Assembly: GCF_032854445.1 (NCBI RefSeq) | Contig: NC_088304.1 | Coordinates: 32,232,810 to 32,296,809, forward strand | Origin: Liolophura sinensis | Taxonomy: Eukaryota > Mollusca > Polyplacophora > Chitonida > Chitonidae | Reading direction: 5' to 3' | Length of the DNA stretch: 64,000 bases | Shown here: one piece after another, positions 22,901 to 30,314 of the stretch | How positions within the stretch are numbered: the stretch's first letter is position 1 | Layout: every line of letters starts with the position of its first letter | The notes under the pieces: generated by a model | The model's input: the letters and a program-made list of their open reading frames with translations, nothing else | What the model was told of the DNA's origin: nothing | Databases searched by the model: none | Position numbers and translations under genes: made by a program

Positions 22901-25900
22901 AGTTTCTTCCATTTCCACATTCATATGATATGGTGCCACAGCCACAAATGACACTGTTCTTACACTACTGACACCATTTGAGCCTTTACAGGTTATATCA
23001 GTTGGTCTTCCATTACTTGGGTTCTCTTCCTCTCTGGCTGTACGTTGGAAGGTGTGTCAGCAACCTGCGCATGGTCGTGGGTTTCCCTTACAATCTGCCC
23101 AGTTTCCGCCCACCGTAATGCTGGTCGCCATTGTATAAGTGAAATATTCTTGAGTACGGCTTAAAAAACACCAATCAAATAAATCAATCAAATCTATTTC
23201 CACATTCGTTTGATATGGTGTCACAGCCACAAATGACACTGTTTTTACACTGCTGACACCATTTGAGCCTTCACAGGTTATATCATTCATTGATCTTCCA
23301 TTAATTGGGCTCTCTTCTTCTCTGGTCGTATATGGGAAGGTCTGTCAGCAACCTGTGGATGGTCGTGGGTTTCCCCCGGGCTTTGCCCGGTTTCCTCCCA
23401 CCATGACGCTGGCCGCCATCATATAAGTGAAATATTCATGATTACAATGTAAAACACCAATTAAAAAAATAAATAAAAAAATTAATTGGGTTTTCCGTTC
23501 CTGTTTAAGCAGAATTTACCTATTTTATAAACTCCAGTCCAGTTTCACGCAGTCTAAACCAAGTGAACATGTCCGTTAACGTGCATACAGCTGTACATCT
23601 TGTATACAGGATATATCTCTGTTTATTTGCTGGATGTATCTGTGATTATTTGCTGGATGTATCTGTGTTTAATACAGGATATATCTGTGTTTATTTGCTG
23701 GATGTATCAGTGTTTATTACAGGATGTATCTGTGTTTATTTGCTGGATGTATCTGTGATTATTTGCTGAATCTATCTGTGTTTATTTGCTGGATGTATCT
23801 GTGATTATTTGCTGAATCTATCTGTGTTTATTTGCTGGATGTATCTGTGATTATTTGCTGAATCTATCTGTGTTTATTTGCTGGATGTATCTGTGATTAT
23901 TTGCTGAATCTATCTGTGTTTATTTGCTGGATGTATCTGTGATTATTTGCTGAATCTATCTGTGTTTATTTGCTGGATGTATCTGTGATTATTTGCTGAA
24001 TCTATCTGTGTTTATTTGCTGGATGTATCTGTGATTATTTGCTGGATGTGTCTGTTTATTTGCTGGATGTATCTCTGATAATTTGCTGAATGTGTCTGTG
24101 ATTATTTTCTGGATGTATCTGTGTTTATTACAGGATGTATCTGTGCTTATTTAGAGGATGTATCTGTGCTTATTTGCTGGATGTATCTGTGTATATTTTC
24201 TGGATGTATCTGTTTTTATTTGCTGAATGTATCAGTGTTTATTTTCTGGATGTATCTGTGCATATTTGCTGAATGTATCGGTATTTATTTTCTGGATGTA
24301 TCTGTGCATATTTGCTGGATATATCTGTTTGTATTTACAGGATGTATCTGTGTTTATTACAGGATGTAGCTGTGTTTATATAGAAGATGTATCTGTGCTT
24401 ATTTGTTGGATGTTTCTGTGTTTATTACAGGATATATCTTCTCATTTTCTGGATATATCTGTGTTTATTTGCTGGATGCACCTGTGTTTATTTGCTGGAT
24501 GCACCTGTGTTTATTACAGATGTATTTGTGTTTAAGTAGAGGATATATCTGTGTTTATTTGTTGGATGTATCTGTGCTTATTTAGAGGATGTATCTGTGT
24601 TTATTACAGGATATATCTGTGTTTATTTGTTGGATGTATCTGTGTTTATTTAAATGATGCATCTGTGTATTTACAGGACGTATCTGTGTTTTTTGCTGGC
24701 TGTATCTGTGTTTATTTGCTGGGTGTATCTGTGTTTATTTAAAGGATGTATCTGTGTATTTACGGGATGTATCTGTGTATCTACAGGATGTACCTGTGTT
24801 TGTTTACGGGGGGAGCACCTCAGCAGTTGCCACAGGCTCTTGGCACAGGGACAGAGAGAAACGAAAATCAGATTGCATTCAGTGATAAACGGTGAGTTTT
24901 TATCTAGCAGATAGCATTCAGTGATAAACGGTGAGTTTTTATCTAGCAGATAGCATTCAGTGATAAACGGTGAGTTTTTATCTAGCAGATAGCATTCAGT
25001 GATAAACGGTGAGTTTTTATCTAGCAGATAGCATTCAGTGATGAAAGGTGAGTTTTCATACATAGCAGATAACGTTCAGTGATAAACTGTGAGTTTCAGC
25101 TAGCATATAGCCATACAGCAGGCAGCATTCAGTGATTAGCATTGAGTTGTCGTACATTGCAGGCAGCAATCAGTGATAAACGATGAGGTATGATGAGGTA
25201 TGTTATAGCAGGCATTTAGTGGTAAACTAGGTTTTATATAGTAGAAAGCATTAGGTGATAAACAATGAGGTATGGTATAGCTGGCATTCAGTGGTAAATT
25301 AGGTTATATATAGTAGAAGGTATTGGGCAATAAACGATGAGGTACGTTATAGCAGGCATTCAGTGGTAAACTAGGTTATATATAGTAGAAGGTATTGGTC
25401 AATAAACGATGAGGTACGTTATAGCAGGCATTCAGTGGTAAACTAGGTTATATATGGTAGAAGGTATTGGGCGATAAATGATGAGGTACATTATAGCAGG
25501 CATTCAGTGGTAAACTAGGTTATATATAGTAGAAGGTATTGGGCGATAAACTGTGAGGTATGTTATATAGGCATTCAGTGGTAAACTAGGTTATATATAG
25601 TAGAAGGTATTGGGCGATGAACGATGAGGTATGTTAAAGCAGGCATTCAGTGGTAAACTAGATTTTATATAGTAGAAGGCATTGGGCGATAAACGATGAG
25701 GTACATTATAGCAGGCATTCAGTGGTAAATCAGGTTTTATATAGTAGAAGGTATTGGGCGATAAACGATGAGGTACGTCATAGCAGGCATTCAGTGGTAA
25801 ACTAGGTTTTATATAGTAGAAGGTATTGGGCGATGAACGATGAGGTATGTTATAGCAGGCATTCAGTGGTAAACTAGGTTATATATAGTAGAAGGTATTG

Positions 25901-28278
25901 GGCGATGAACGATGAGGTATGTTATAGCAGGCATTCAGTGGTAAACTAGATTTTATATAGTAGAAGGTATTGGATGATAAACGATGAGGTACGTTATAGC
26001 AGGCATTCAGTGGTAAACTAGGTTTTATATAGTAGAAGGTATTGGGTGATAAATGATGAGGTATGGTATAGCAGGCATTCAGTGGTAAACTAGGTTTTAT
26101 ATAGTAGAAGGTATTGGGCGATGAACGATGAGGTATGTTATAGCAGGCATTCAGTGGTAAACTAGGTTTTATATAGTAGAAGGTATTGGATGATAAACGA
26201 TGAGGTATGTTATAGCAGGCATTCAGTGGTAAACTAGGTTTTATATAGTAGAAGGTATTAGGCGATAAACAATGAGGTACGGTATAGCAGGCATTCAGTG
26301 GTAAACTAGGTTATATATAGTAGAAGGTATTGGGTGATAAACGATGAGGTATGTTATAGCAGGCATTCAGTGGTAAACTAGGTTTTATATAGTAAAAGGT
26401 ATTGGGCGATAAACAATGAGGTACGTCATAGCAGGCATTCAGTGGTAAACTAGGTTTTATATAGTAGAAGGTATTGGGCGATAAACGATGAGGTACGTCA
26501 TAGCAGGCATTCAGTGGTAAACTAGGTTTTATATAGTAGAAGGTATTGGGCGATAAACGATGAGGTACGTTATAGCAGGCATTCAGTGGTAAACTAGGTT
26601 ATATATAGTAGAAGGTATTGGGCGATAAATGATGAGGTATGTTATGGCAGGCATTCAGTGGTAAACTAGATTTTATATAGTAGAAGGTATTGGGTGATAA
26701 ACGATGAGGTACAGTATAGCTGGCAATTAGTGGTAAACTAGGTTTTATATAGTAGAAGGCATTAGGCGATAAACAATGAGGTACGTCCTAGCAGGCATTC
26801 AGTGGTAAACTAGGTTTTATATAGTAGGATAAACGATGAGGTACGGTATAGCTGGCATTTAGTGGTAAACTAGGTTTTATATAGTAGAAGGCATTGGGTG
26901 ATAAAAGATGAGGTTTTTTGTAGCAAGTGACATTCAGTGATATGATGAGATAACTTGTGAGTTATTAGGTGTTACAATGTTTATAACCCCTCTTGAGCAA
27001 GATAGTTTGGTCATTGAGACCATCAGTGCAGTTACAGTCTTAAATACTTGACACATGGATTTAATTGTTCTTCTCCTTTGTGCACAGTTACGTGGGAAGG
27101 GCTCTGCCCAATTTCCTCTCTCTATAGTGCAAGCTGCGATGGTATAAGTGAAATATTCTTGAGTACTGTAAAACACCAATCAAGTGAAAAAATGTAAAAA
27201 AATCATATGCGCATAGCATTTTGAAAATCATAGTATACGCAAGTACATGCTTCATAGTTAGGCAAGTTTTGAAGAATTTGTACTTCCATTGATATGTATG
27301 TGGTGTCCATATAAAAATATTTAGAGCAATTATTTGTCATCACTTTAATTGGTGTTTATAGGCTCGTAGTATTTATCAGATGACCTTATGACATGTATAT
27401 GGTTGAACTATCCTTGGTTCTAATGTAGGGAGAGGTTGCGTAATGCCAGAGGCAAATCACTCAAGAGGAGTCGAGACTGGATCATAGAAAAGAAAGAGAG
27501 GAGACGACGACAGGGAAAGTAAGTCATTGTCATTGTGACATTAAAACCAAAGTTTTACGACATGTTCAGACCATTATAAATGAGTGGCATGTCCAAATCA
27601 CTGTGACCAAGTGGTTAAATGTGTTCAGACAGGAGACTATAGAAAATGATCTCCATCACAGAAGAGGAAAATTCTCTAGTGTGGTATTAACTAACAAAAT
27701 AAACTAATGGTGAGAGCGTCTACCTAGAAGTCGGGAGGTCAAACTAAAGACTTAAAAAAATGGTACTCGCTGGTGCCTCACTTGACGCTCAGCACTGAGA
27801 GATTAGAGCAAGGAATCGTGACTGGTTGGCTGGATGTCAGTATAATGTGACTGGGCGGGATGTCATGCCCGGTGTCTTTGACATGATACTTCAGTGGAGG
27901 TGGCGCTTTGGTGGCATGGACTTGCCCTGCCACAAGAAGACACAGTATATGTACACGCGCATAATGACTCCTTGTTGTCATGACTGAAAAATTAAGTACG
28001 ACATTAAACCCCAAGCATACATACATATTTATATATACATGCATGCCAACAAATAATCATTGTGGGGCAGGAAATCTAAGTAACTGTGCTCTGGGATATT
28101 GGTGGCAATAAGTTCAGTGTTGTAGTGTCATCTTGCATGGAGTTTGGACATCTTCCACTTCGCTCAAGTGTGAACACTATGACAAAGATTATCAGTTAAT
28201 TTGCGAATTTACTTTGTTTTCAGGCAAGTGAGAGCAGATACAAAGTACACCGGAAGAAAAAGAGGGCCCAAATTTTAA
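7952..28278 (+). CDS. BUD23: BUD23, 18S rRNA (guanine-N7) methyltransferase, 11 coding exons
   Basis: Exons 7952-7993, 8224-8261, 12529-12624, 14445-14527, 15641-15737, 19657-19753, 20255-20305, 22668-22753, 24787-24891, 27429-27518 and 28224-28278 join in phase at GT-AG sites to 840 nt, 279 residues plus stop (human 281). The enzyme uses S-adenosylmethionine to methylate a guanine of 18S rRNA during 40S maturation, with TRMT112 as partner. Seen here: SAM motif I DVGCGSG at 57-63, the acidic residue ending strand beta-2 (VGVDIS, D80), the motif [11 protein letters not shown] at 106-116, [12 protein letters not shown] at 121-132, [12 protein letters not shown] at 154-165, [12 protein letters not shown] ending at 197, YLCLF at 199-203, and a basic nuclear tail ending [10 protein letters not shown]. 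The introns carry six minisatellite arrays, three of them made from the gene's own splice junctions. All key motifs are intact, so the gene looks functional. Confidence 0.95.
8224..8261 (+). CDS. BUD23: BUD23 coding exon 2
   Basis: Acceptor TAATTACAG, donor GTAAGTGC. Encodes [12 protein letters not shown], equal to the FYDETEARKYVRNS region of the human protein, and ends in a split Asn codon. Confidence 0.9.
8348..8445. repeat. Short near-perfect hairpin in BUD23 intron 2
   Basis: Arms 8,348-8,395 and 8,398-8,445 are reverse complements with scattered mismatches and almost no loop. The best run is AATTAGGTCTCT against AGAGACCTAATT. The size, about 98 bp, fits a small MITE or a precursor-microRNA-like fold. 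Expression cannot be judged. Confidence 0.7.
9226..11985. repeat. Minisatellite in BUD23 intron 2, unit about 18 bp
   Basis: About 150 variable copies of CATAACACCGTACCCCA (variants CACTGTACTCCA, CACCATACCCCA) fill 2.75 kb. Long open frames on the minus strand (Val-Leu-Cys-Gly-Val patterns) are by-products of the periodicity. No likeness to any BUD23 exon was seen. Confidence 0.95.
12012..12150 (+). mobile_element. SINE family A fragment (5' part)
   Basis: GGGCCTCTGTGGCCAGGTGG and TCACGCTGGCTTCCTCTCCG match the head and middle of SINE family A. A piece of the head (GGGCCCTCTGTGGCCAAGTG) is repeated inside it at about 12,086. The 3' half is lost. Confidence 0.75.
12529..12624 (+). CDS. BUD23: BUD23 coding exon 3
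   Basis: Acceptor TTTTTTCAG, donor GTAAGTGG. Encodes [20 protein letters not shown] and on to FILDV plus a split Gly: the first half of SAM motif I (human LLDIGCGTG). Confidence 0.93.
14445..14527 (+). CDS. BUD23: BUD23 coding exon 4 (source of the adjacent minisatellite)
   Basis: Acceptor TCCTGTAAG, donor GTGAGT at 14,528. Encodes [19 protein letters not shown] and then VDISRPML (human VGLDISPAML), ending in the first base of an Asp codon completed by exon 5. The last 22 exon bases and the donor are the first unit of the 30-bp array that follows. I chose the first donor because it joins to exon 5 without adding residues relative to the family. Donors in copies 2-4 would add 10, 20 or 30 residues in frame. 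Confidence 0.88.
14504..15393 (+). repeat. 30-bp minisatellite made from the BUD23 exon 4 donor junction
   Basis: About 30 tandem copies of the unit GATATCAGTAGACCAATGTT followed by AGGTGAGTCA. The first copy lies in coding sequence (DISRPML). Because that peptide is conserved in human BUD23, the exon is the parent and the array the offspring. About 14 copies keep an intact GTGAGT donor, and four have CAG before it (copies 2, 6, 9 and 13, counting from 14,521). Copies 2-7 recur as copies 9-14, a higher-order block of about 210 bp. The exon frame stays open until TGA at 14,635-14,637. The right-hand copies are more diverged. Confidence 0.95.
15641..15737 (+). CDS. BUD23: BUD23 coding exon 5
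   Basis: Acceptor TTGTGCAG, donor GTACAT. Encodes [19 protein letters not shown] and then [12 protein letters not shown], aligned with human EAVDREIEGDLLLGDMGQG and its sequel, and ends in a split Ser codon. Confidence 0.95.
15912..16125 (+). mobile_element. SINE family A copy with internal loss
   Basis: Head GGGGCCTCTGTGGCCGAGAT, body TGTATAAGTGAAACATTCCT, tail AACACCAATCAGATAAATAC. The region around the B box is shortened compared with other copies. It ends about 25 bp before the intron 5 minisatellite. Confidence 0.85.
16152..18029. repeat. 26-bp minisatellite in BUD23 intron 5
   Basis: About 72 copies of AAGACACACCTGCACTTCTA plus CCAATG. Left and centre copies are uniform (CTTCTACC). 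Those from about 17,400 rightward are diverged and read CTTCGACC, the form also found once upstream of BUD23 at about 7,007. Minus-strand open frames with repeated Cys-Val-Phe-Ile-Gly are artefacts of the array. Confidence 0.95.
18060..19140 (+). repeat. Diverged tandem duplication, about 400 bp, flanking a SINE
   Basis: The segment at about 18,060-18,450 resembles about 18,803-19,140: both contain ATTTTAATCATTAAATTTGG, TAGTAACTTA, TTTGAAATTTTGAC and TGGTCTTACATGAAGTT in the same order. SINE family B (18,465-18,795) lies between the two halves. Confidence 0.75.
18465..18795 (+). mobile_element. SINE family B, near full length
   Basis: tRNA-like head (GGGCACAGTTGGTAGAGCTT, GATCCTGGGTCGGATCAC), body (GGCTTACTTGCCTTCGGTAA, CATCCTGCAACAAGAGGCAC) and 3' end GTTAAGTACGACGTTAAACA followed by short CACT repeats. 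Other copies are at 42,822, 43,707 and 56,040. Confidence 0.9.
19199..19644 (+). repeat. 41-bp minisatellite abutting the exon 6 acceptor
   Basis: Eleven copies of AAGTCTAAATTCTTAGCCAC plus AGGAACCAATTTGTCCTGTTT, with a variant AATACCTTGGCC. The last partial copy (GGAACCAGTTTGTGCTG) runs into the pyrimidine tract, only about 12 bp before exon 6, so the array supplies the branch-point region of this intron. Confidence 0.95.
19657..19753 (+). CDS. BUD23: BUD23 coding exon 6
   Basis: Acceptor GCTCTCTTTCAG, donor GTAAGCC after ATG. Encodes [14 protein letters not shown] and then [19 protein letters not shown], matching human SAVQWLCNANKK and onward. Phase 0 at its 3' end. Confidence 0.95.
20255..20305 (+). 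CDS. BUD23: BUD23 coding exon 7
   Basis: Acceptor TCTCTGAAAG, donor GTAAGTAA. Encodes [17 protein letters not shown], close to human VRGSRAVLQLYPENSEQ. Phase 0 at both ends. Confidence 0.95.
21100..22290 (-). mobile_element. 5'-truncated non-LTR retrotransposon (LINE) fragment
   Basis: On the minus strand, interrupted frames encode the C-terminal part of a reverse transcriptase. Near 22,265-22,285 is the [17 protein letters not shown] motif, near 22,171-22,188 the catalytic FADDT, then [11 protein letters not shown] and FKFLGF near 21,940-22,060, and a thumb/C-terminal piece at 21,477-21,749 ([12 protein letters not shown]). This is the layout of jockey/CR1-type elements. Frameshifts and stops separate the parts, so it is dead. 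It lies antisense in BUD23 intron 7. Confidence 0.85.
22668..22753 (+). CDS. BUD23: BUD23 coding exon 8
   Basis: Acceptor GTCTGTTTCAG, donor GTCAGT (weaker than the others). Encodes [16 protein letters not shown] and [12 protein letters not shown] plus a split Lys, aligned with human LELITTQATKAGFSGG. Confidence 0.95.
22909..23490 (+). repeat. Tandem duplication of about 290 bp including a SINE A fragment
   Basis: The block at about 22,909-23,190 recurs at about 23,199-23,490. Both contain GCCACAAATGACACTGTT, CTGACACCATTTGAGCCTT and GGTTATATCA, then the 3' two thirds of SINE family A (GTCAGCAACCTG through AAGTGAAATATTC) and an A-rich end. The copies differ by many substitutions. Confidence 0.8.
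23575..24786 (+). repeat. Minisatellite (21-23 bp unit) made from the BUD23 exon 9 acceptor junction
   Basis: Over 50 copies of GGATGTATCTGTGTTTATTT plus GCT or ACA. The unit matches the true junction CTACAG/GATGTACCTGTGTTTG at 24,781-24,800, where exon 9 encodes MYLCLF (human FYLCLF), so the exon start is the parent. Around ten copies keep ACAG before GATGT or GATAT, hence potential 3' splice sites. The last two units (from 24,745 and 24,766) are 21 bp and in frame with exon 9. The block 23,740-24,040 is homogenised as a 46-bp dimer. Confidence 0.92.
24787..24891 (+). CDS. BUD23: BUD23 coding exon 9 (both splice junctions copied into arrays)
   Basis: Acceptor TATCTACAG, donor GTGAGTTTTT. 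Encodes [35 protein letters not shown] and a split Arg. YLCLF and the following Gly match human; the middle is the variable linker. Upstream copies of the exon start and downstream copies of the exon end sit on either side. Confidence 0.88.
24875..26930 (+). repeat. Minisatellite made from the BUD23 exon 9 donor junction
   Basis: The last 17 exon bases plus donor, GCATTCAGTGATAAACGGTG and AGTTTTTATCTAGCAGATA, form a 39-bp unit starting at 24,875, 24,914, 24,953 and 24,992 with almost no change. Copies at about 25,031-25,180 are diverged. From about 25,200 the array is a uniform unit of about 74 bp, a dimer of two derived halves (GCATTCAGTGGTAAACTAGG and GGGCGATAAACGATGAGGTA), repeated some 23 times. 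The series shows direct descent from the coding junction. Confidence 0.92.
27085..27190 (+). mobile_element. SINE family A fragment (3' part)
   Basis: CTCTGCCCAATTTCCTC, GGTATAAGTGAAATATTCTT and AAAACACCAATCAAGTG match the family's 3' body; the head is missing. Confidence 0.8.
27429..27518 (+). CDS. BUD23: BUD23 coding exon 10
   Basis: Acceptor TTCTAATGTAG, donor GTAAGTCA. Encodes [17 protein letters not shown] and then [12 protein letters not shown], aligned with human KSRAWVLEKKERHRRQG. Strongly basic, as in the RNA-binding C-terminal domain of the family. Confidence 0.93.
27735..28025 (+). mobile_element. SINE family C copy in BUD23 intron 10
   Basis: CCTCACTTGACGCTCAGCAC, GGTGTCTTTGACATGATACT, GGCATGGACTTGCCCTGCCA and GACTGAAAAATTAAGTACGA. 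The 3' end is shared with family B but the middle differs. The same middle occurs at about 44,080-44,250. Confidence 0.75.
28224..28278 (+). CDS. BUD23: BUD23 coding exon 11 (terminal)
   Basis: Acceptor TTTGTTTTCAG. Encodes [17 protein letters not shown] and stop TAA at 28,276-28,278 (human VRPDTQYTGRKRKPRF), an essentially invariant C-terminus. Confidence 0.96.
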
Positions 28279-28287
28279 CAAAGGAAA

Positions 28288-28293
28288 AATAAA
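28288..28293 (+). terminator. Candidate polyadenylation signal of BUD23
   Basis: AATAAA ten bases after the stop codon. A second AT-rich run (AAATTAAATT) follows. The 3' UTR would be very short. Confidence 0.5.
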
Positions 28294-30263
28294 TTAAATT
28301 TGAGAAAAATCAGTGTGCGAGTCTTATATCTTTGGCACCAGAGAGGATACAATCTTATATTTTTGGTACTACAGGGGCTGAAGTCTTATAGTTTTGACAT
28401 CACAGTGGGTAGCCTTATATTTCAATAAATATTTTGTCCATATGATCTTCAAGAACCACTACAGTGTGAAGACTTTGAATGTCTTAAAAGCAAGGTTAAA
28501 TGATAATGATCGAGATCGTATGAATTTCTTTCCTAAATTGAACAAAAACTGCAATGTATTAAACCACGGTCATTAGTTTCTGAGGATGACACGAACACAA
28601 AAGCTTTTTGTCGTTTGCAATTTTGCCTTGTGTGATGTCATACTAGAACACTTGGCATCACCCATGGCTGACAAATAGCAACAAATGATGTACTCGCGAA
28701 CTGATCATCACTGAATAGGATACCTGCAGAAGTCCAAAGTGGGACGCATTCCATCAGTTCAGGGACACTGGACATTCCACTGCAGCCTCAACTTCGCAAC
28801 ATCAGAGCAAGTGAAGCCGCAGAACGCAACGTTTTGTGTCGCACAACTAAAGACTTGTGCCGTGAAGTCCTAATTCACAGTAGCGCCACCTTTGGTTAAA
28901 GGCAAATCTGCATTTTTCACATTAGTTGAAGTCTGTGCAGCTACCATCGCACCAAGCAAGCACTGCCATCATGGAGGTTGGTGTACCAATGTTATGACCA
29001 GGTAATAACTCCCCACTAATGTGCCTAATATCTTGAATGAATACAAGAAAACTAAATTCTTCAGGGACAGGGAAAGTTACCCTGTGTCAGTAAGTGTCTT
29101 GTGTGGTCGTGCATGAACTTCGCTACAAACCAATATATAAAAAGCATGCTTTGGTTTCACTTCTCACAAATTTACTTTGAGTCTTAATGAATCAGTTTAA
29201 TCTACTGAACAGCGTGTGCTTTTCCTCACTGGTAAGTGGACTCAAGTTCAATGGTGGAGAAAACCCTGTACATCCTTCCAGTCTCCAGGCTGAAGGTCAC
29301 ACCCAAATCAGATCTGGAATCAACCAGTGATTCATTCACCAGTTTCCCCACCACTCCTAGAATTTATGCTCATTTGATTTTATTTACTTGGTGTTTTACG
29401 ACATACTCAAGAATATTTCATTTATACAATGGCAGCTGGCTTTTAAGTGAAAAGAGGGAAAAGCCAGGGCCAAACCCACAACCATCCACAATGCTGTGCT
29501 CATTTGAATCTTTAATGATATATCAATGAAGTCAACAGGCTGTGCAGGAAAAAAAAAAAAAAAAAAAAGCAAAACACACAACCTTTGGCAAACAGTTTGA
29601 CCCAAAAAAATTTTAATATAGTTGACAATAGTTACATTTGCAATGTTAATCACAAGTATAGATAGTAAACGATACACCCACAAGTAACTGAACTGTCCAG
29701 CTGTTTATAAATATCCAGATCATACCACTAGGCTGTGCTTCCAAGCGAGAGAGAAAAAAAATCAAGGGAATGGAGTGATAAAGATTCCTGCGGGAAAATA
29801 TTCCTTCTGAGAATTGACTGTCAATATCCTCTGGCCTTCTTTGCAAGTGTAACCAGTCCGCATTCTCCTGAATGTGGTTGTGCCACTGAGGTGAAAGAAC
29901 TGAATAACTTAGTCAATGGGGATGCACGGTCCATGAAACTGTCATTAAAAACTACAGCAGAGAGCCACAGAAACTTAAGAGAAGGCAGCACAACAGTGAA
30001 CAGTGTCACATCTACGTCGTTCCACAGGAAAATGATCTTGTGAGTGATCGTCTGTTACAGCAATATAAGCCAGTGGTGTTTCCAGCAGTTTTCGCATCAG
30101 CCATGCTGGGGACAATTAGAGTATATACCACACTAGACCACAAGAATACCGATGACAAGTTCTTCGAACCCAGAATCTTCTCAAAGCTCTGCTGTTGCGT
30201 ACAAAATTAATTTATAAAAATTGTGTACAGTCTCTGGTAGAGCAAATTTACAGGCTATTCTTC
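28294..30263. other. Convergent intergenic region BUD23 / RAN
   Basis: No exon seen. Around 28,320-28,430 the words CTTATATTT and TTTGGYACYA recur as a decayed repeat. A SINE A fragment lies at 29,366-29,490, and a 19-base A run at about 29,550 marks the left edge of the likely RAN 3' UTR (about 29,550-30,263). An ATTAAA on the minus strand (29,612-29,617) may be the RAN polyadenylation signal. Confidence 0.5.
29366..29490 (-). mobile_element. SINE family A fragment, minus strand
   Basis: TTACTTGGTGTTTTACGACA, TACTCAAGAATATTTCATTT and AACCCACAACCATCCACA are the 3' body of the family in reverse. The head is missing. Confidence 0.75.
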
Positions 30264-30314
30264 TTACAAATCGTCATCTGCGTCTTCATCTGGAAGAGCC
30301 ACGTCCTGTGCTTT
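30264..30314 (-). CDS. RAN: RAN terminal coding exon
   Basis: Acceptor GGTTAACAG on the minus strand. Encodes [16 protein letters not shown] and stop TAA at 30,264-30,266, the Ran acidic tail. Confidence 0.95.
   Translation of the reverse strand, partial: KAQDVALPDEDADDDL

Noticed and set aside
23563-25063. Plus- and minus-strand frames with [12 protein letters not shown] or [13 protein letters not shown] repeats
   Set aside because: They translate the two exon 9-derived arrays in frames other than that of the exon; no independent gene is supported.
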